A stretch of DNA of 64,000 nucleotides from NCBI GenBank assembly GCA_029962745.1, contig CM057154.1, positions 24,263,823 through 24,327,822 of the forward strand. Direction: 5' to 3'. Source of the DNA: Echinometra lucunter. Taxonomy: Eukaryota > Echinodermata > Echinoidea > Camarodonta > Echinometridae. A model generated the notes under the pieces. The model did no database searches, was not told the origin of the DNA, and saw only the letters and a list, made by a program, of their open reading frames with translations. A program made the translations under genes and the position numbers. Shown one piece after another: positions 60,005 through 64,000 of the stretch; position 1 is the stretch's first letter; each line of letters starts with the position of its first letter.

Positions 60005-60504
60005 NNNNNNNNNNNNNNNNNNNNNNNNNNNNNNNNNNNNNNNNNNNNNNNNNNNNNNNNNNNNNNNNNNNNNNNNNNNNNNNNNNNNNNNNNNNNNNNN
60101 NNNNNNNNNNNNNNNNNNNNNNNNNNNNNNNNNNNNNNNNNNNNNNNNNNNNNNNNNNNNNNNNNNNNNNNNNNNNNNNNNNNNNNNNNNNNNNNNNNNN
60201 NNNNNNNNNNNNNNNNNNNNNNNNNNNNNNNNNNNNNNNNNNNNNNNNNNNNNNNNNNNNNNNNNNNNNNNNNNNNNNNNNNNNNNNNNNNNNNNNNNNN
60301 NNNNNNNNNNNNNNNNNNNNNNNNNNNNNNNNNNNNNNNNNNNNNNNNNNNNNNNNNNNNNNNNNNNNNNNNNNNNNNNNNNNNNNNNNNNNNNNNNNNN
60401 NNNNNNNNNNNNNNNNNNNNNNNNNNNNNNNNNNNNNNNNNNNNNNNNNNNNNNNNNNNNNNNNNNNNNNNNNNNNNNNNNNNNNNNNNNNNNNNNNNNN
60501 NNNN
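60005..60504. other. Assembly gap (500 N)
   Basis: Interrupts the L1/Tx1-like ORF2 after its endonuclease motifs. Confidence 0.99.
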
Positions 60505-61152
60505 TTCTCCAGACATCAATTAGATCAAAATCACTTTGCATCTCATTAATTGCGTTAGCAACCAATTGTGAACCATGTGGGTGTCCACCCTGTCTGTCAA
60601 GGTTTGTATTCATGAGTACATTAAAATCGCCTCCCATAATCATGGGAAGTGTGTCTATATTTTCAATTGAGTGAAGAGTTGTAACTAAGTGTTCAAAAAG
60701 ACTCTTTGCTCTGTTCTTTTGTCTGCGGTCGGCGCGTACACATTGCATAATATGAACTCGTTACCGTTGATGGCCAATTTCAGTATTAAGAATCTTCCAT
60801 CTTCAGAAATAAATCTAGATGCAATATCATATTCAACGTTTCTTTTTATCATTATCATAACCCCTGCGCTATGTACAGAACCATGCGGAAAGAACAATTC
60901 GCCATTCCACTCAGAAGCCCAGGTATTAACAATGTCTGGGGAACTAAAAGTTTCTTGCAGGAAAATAACATCTGCTTGCTTTTCGTGAAGCCACGAGAAA
61001 ACTTTAGTTCTTTTGAAACTTGACCTCAAACCTCTAACATTCAAAGAAAGAAACTTTATACATGTATCTTTAAATATCATGTAAAAACTCACATTGCGGG
61101 ATAAAATCCCCGAAGTAACAGGTTTGCAGTAAACAAGCGCTAATCTTAACAT
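60505..61152 (-). mobile_element. L1/Tx1-like ORF2, endonuclease part, frameshifted and cut by a gap
   Basis: Two overlapping - strand frames encode an apurinic-like endonuclease. The first reads FLSLNVRGLRSSFKR, DVIFLQETFSS, and FILCNVYAPT; the second continues RQKNRAKSLFEHL and MIMGGDFNVLMNTNLDRQGG. The switch lies near 60720-60745, so this copy has at least one frameshift. The reverse transcriptase part, if present, is inside the 500-N gap at 60005-60504. No RT homology was recognised below the gap. Confidence 0.8.
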
Positions 61153-62026
61153 CTACTTCAGTAAACAATGCGCCGTTCACATGGCGTGAAACAAGGGTAA
61201 TGTATATGAAAGAAATCATGAAGGAATCAGCCCTTACCATTATAAAAAGCCGGTTAGACAAGAAAATATGCGTCAACATTACTTGGGTATTCGTAACATG
61301 AATAGGAATGATATAGCTGAACGAGGCACAACGGTTGAGATTACGCAACAAACATACATGGTCATTTGAAATTCCATTCAGCTGGTAAGAAGGAATATTC
61401 AACCGTAAAGACTTCAATTTACCAGGTATCATGTTGGAAGCATGAATCGATATATGAATAATAACATGGAAGCTCCTAATGTAGTGTTGCAGAGCATCTT
61501 CAGGGTTTTTCCATGTGAAGTGCTCAAAAGCAGAAAAATGAAAAGGAAAAATCTTAAGATGAAAAATGCAAGATTAAACATTGAAGAGCAAACCCCGAAC
61601 AATGCAATAAAACCTAAAAAAAAATGAGGTTTCTCAGGAAGCACCACCCTTTGTTACCAGCAGTCCATATTCATTTATTTCGGACCATTCGCATTTCCTG
61701 GTTATGATATTATCCGAGAATGAAACACAATAGTTCTTCAGCATAGTGCATGCCCATGGAAAAATAAGCTAATATTAATGTTAATATTGTCCATATAATA
61801 AGGTGTCAATACTAATATGGTTCCTGTTGTGTGGTGCTGCGTTCATACTGTTAACCTTTGAACATTTCCCATTTCTTTGTGCCTTTTTCTCTGCAATAAA
61901 GGACCACATCAATGCCTTCTACTGTGATTTTCGTTGACTTATTTTCCTCCTTTCTCATCTTGTACGCCATTTTCGCGAGCTGATTTCGCCTTGTTTTCAT
62001 CGATGGTGGCAAATCGGTACGTACCG

Positions 62027-62719
62027 TTATCCGGGGGGCGCGTTCTCACGGCTGCTTCTCTGTAAACGGGAAAAGTTGTCTTCGTAGGACGTAAGAACGC
62101 TATTGCGTTGAGCCATATAGACAAATTTCGCGATAATTGGCTGTGGGGCGTCGTTGTCAGCTTTCCTCTGAGGTAGCCGATGAGCGTTGACCAGGCTGAC
62201 AGACTCTGCGTCAGCTTTATTCATGCCAAGAACAACGAATGTATCACGAAGAACTTTGAAGACATTCTCGTTTTCCTTTTTCTTAATGCCGTACAATAGT
62301 AGGTTGCTTTTCCGTTGATAAATTTCAGATTCGGTCAGCTTCCTCTCTAGCATTTTGATTTTATCAGACAGCTTGCTTTCAAGCTGGGGTAGCTTCTCAT
62401 TTTCTATTTCCAAAACTCTGGATGTGTTATCTGACACAGTTCCCATCAAATCACTGACTTTCTTGGTAATGATATTTAACTCTTCCTTAACTTGGTCGAG
62501 TTTTGCACAGACTTTATCCTCCGACTGTTTAACTGAGCACAAAATATCAGCTAATGTAATCTCACCTTCACATCCAGTATCTCGTTGAGGTGACTTGCCC
62601 GATCTAGCAGCTATTGTGCCGGGTGGCGACTCGTTTGGGCGTTGGCTTGACATGGCGTTGACCGTTGTCTCCTGTGTCGTAGTTTTACTTCTCAAATTAT
62701 AGCTTTTCGACTGTTCCAT
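62027..62719 (-). mobile_element. L1/Tx1-like retrotransposon ORF1
   Basis: A 230-residue frame begins MEQSKSYNLRSK, has a long charged heptad-like coiled coil (about residues 50-135, many K/E/L), then an RRM-like strand (RKSNLLLYGI) and a C-terminal segment with HRLPQRK and IIAKFVYMAQRN. This is the usual layout of ORF1 nucleic-acid-binding proteins of L1 and Tx1 elements. The frame probably shifts near the C-terminus, since another - strand frame overlaps it at 61939-62124. ORF2 of the same element follows at 61100-60505. Confidence 0.75.
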
Positions 62720-63197
62720 TAGTTCCGATAATCATACAAGGCATTGACGCTATTGATTAAACAGTAGCTGTGTATCAGGATCCGAAATAAAGTCAAAATA
62801 AAACCAGTCTTTCAAACAAAAAGGGTGGTATTTCCAGAGCAAATGAAAATTACGCCATGTTCAGCTGACGTCACAGGTCACCTCCACCTTTATACTGAAA
62901 TTTCTCATTCCTCTGACAAACCTACATTAAAGCATGTAAAAATTATCAGTTACGCATGTAGTGTTATATCCATACTGTTAGGGAATAAACTGAAAATTGA
63001 AGAAAAAATAGAGAGAATATAAATATATAGACCAATTTCACGGCCGGTTTATGTATTTGGCCCTCTATCGGCGACGCCATTGCTGCTGTGGGCAAGCGCG
63101 CTGACCGCGATTGGCTCTGTGTACAAAATGAATGTAAGATATGAGATATGCCCCGATATTGTTCCATTTACTTTATTCTAGATCAATAAAATAAAGC

Positions 63198-63249
63198 ATG
63201 GATACATGGGTAGATGAGGTAAGACAATGGTCATATCTGACGGATGAAG
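63198..63249 (+). CDS. Possible first coding exon, unknown gene
   Basis: ATG at 63198 opens MDTWVDEVRQWSYLTDE and reaches a GGTATGA donor in phase 1. Upstream (63050-63115) is a short CG-containing stretch with an inverted CCAAT box (ATTGG, 63109-63113), unlike the AT-rich surroundings, which would suit a promoter. I do not recognise the peptide and it could be chance. Confidence 0.22.
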
Positions 63250-64000
63250 GTATGATGTATTTTTGTAATTTCGATGGTTTTTCAACTTAGTTTTGTCAGT
63301 AAAAGTTCGATTGCAGCATAGAAGCCGTAGTAAAAGGGAGCCCTAAATCTTACCCTGTTTACAAAGTCAAGTTTTCACTCATTAAATTTTACGCCAAAGT
63401 ACATAATGATAATGTTTCTTGACTTAAAAGTCCCTTCTGTTGATGTTTTTACCCACTGGCGACGAATTCTTTCACATTGCTTACGGAAACCTGTGTAGGG
63501 AGTACGGCTTCTCACACAAACGGGCTTCATGAGTCAAAAGCGAGTGAATTTCGCACTCAGTTAGCTTCCATTTTTTAAACTTTCTCTAATCCTTGTGGCA
63601 TTTGAGCACCGCACAGCTGCGACCTGAACTTCCCTGATAATTTCTCATTGCATATATTAAAATAAATCTGCATATACTCGTCAAAATAGACAAAAAATCG
63701 AACGAATGTACGTAACGCGCTATTGACTTGTGTACTATAAAAGTTGGAGCGCCCACCCCAGTATGTCGAACTGTGTCGAACAGTCTGCTGCCCTCTTGCG
63801 TTGTGAAATTAGTCTATAAAAGATGATTAAATAAACCCTGAAAATGAGACTTTGAAAATTAAAATGGAATCACAAATTTAATAACGGTGAAAAGGATGAA
63901 TATGATGTAAAAATGCGGTAAGAATAACAATTCCTCTTCTCTCACCAAAACAATTTCAACGTCTCTCACAAAATATATTTCACTCTGCCAAAAAAAAAAT

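Overview
The window reads as draft genomic sequence from an animal, most likely a marine deuterostome and plausibly a sea urchin or other echinoderm. The reasons are short phase-consistent exons in long introns, dense non-autonomous DNA transposons, non-LTR retrotransposons, and a foldback element built of 15-bp tandem repeats that resembles the sea-urchin TU family. Four runs of exactly 500 N (3505-4004, 17005-17504, 32505-33004, 60005-60504) are unsized scaffold gaps, so the window is five ordered contigs. I cannot name the species.

Two host genes are recognisable. The first is SMG6, the nonsense-mediated-decay endonuclease, on the + strand. It appears as separate pieces: the four exons of the C-terminal PIN nuclease (449-2732), six exons for the region just before it (5592-11621), and a second copy of the last seven exons (17728-26357). 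The second copy carries frameshifting deletions and a premature stop. Splice phases join 5592-11621 to 449-2732 perfectly, so the scaffold order of the first two contigs is probably wrong, or the locus is tandemly duplicated. The second gene is SHPK (sedoheptulokinase) on the - strand (43636-48740). It has an in-frame TGA in its first exon and a truncated reverse-transcriptase element in an intron. SMG6 and SHPK would be convergent neighbours.

The sequence 3' of SMG6 (26780-32504) is repeated at 33935-43463. Comparing copies gives filled and empty sites for about ten insertions: four with TTAA targets, one TA-target pogo-like MITE, one TU-like foldback element with an 8-bp target duplication, two Helentron-like elements with asymmetric inverted repeats, one short retroposon, one RTE-like fragment and one unclassified 457-bp insert.

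Layout: 1-3504 SMG6 PIN exons; 4005-11650 upstream SMG6 exons with an exon-fragment and (ATG)n expansion; 11703-16389 nested insertions in the next intron; 17505-27120 decayed SMG6 copy with a 2-kb Helentron-like insertion; 27121-32504 non-coding flank; 33005-33930 a 31-bp minisatellite; 33935-43463 second flank copy with a 2.8-kb Helentron-like insertion; 43636-48740 SHPK; 48741-52500 degenerate repeats and a pyrimidine-rich tandem array; 53176-55995 a tandem non-coding duplication; 56030-59930 mostly featureless; 60505-62719 an L1/Tx1-like retrotransposon; 63198-63249 a doubtful first exon near the end.
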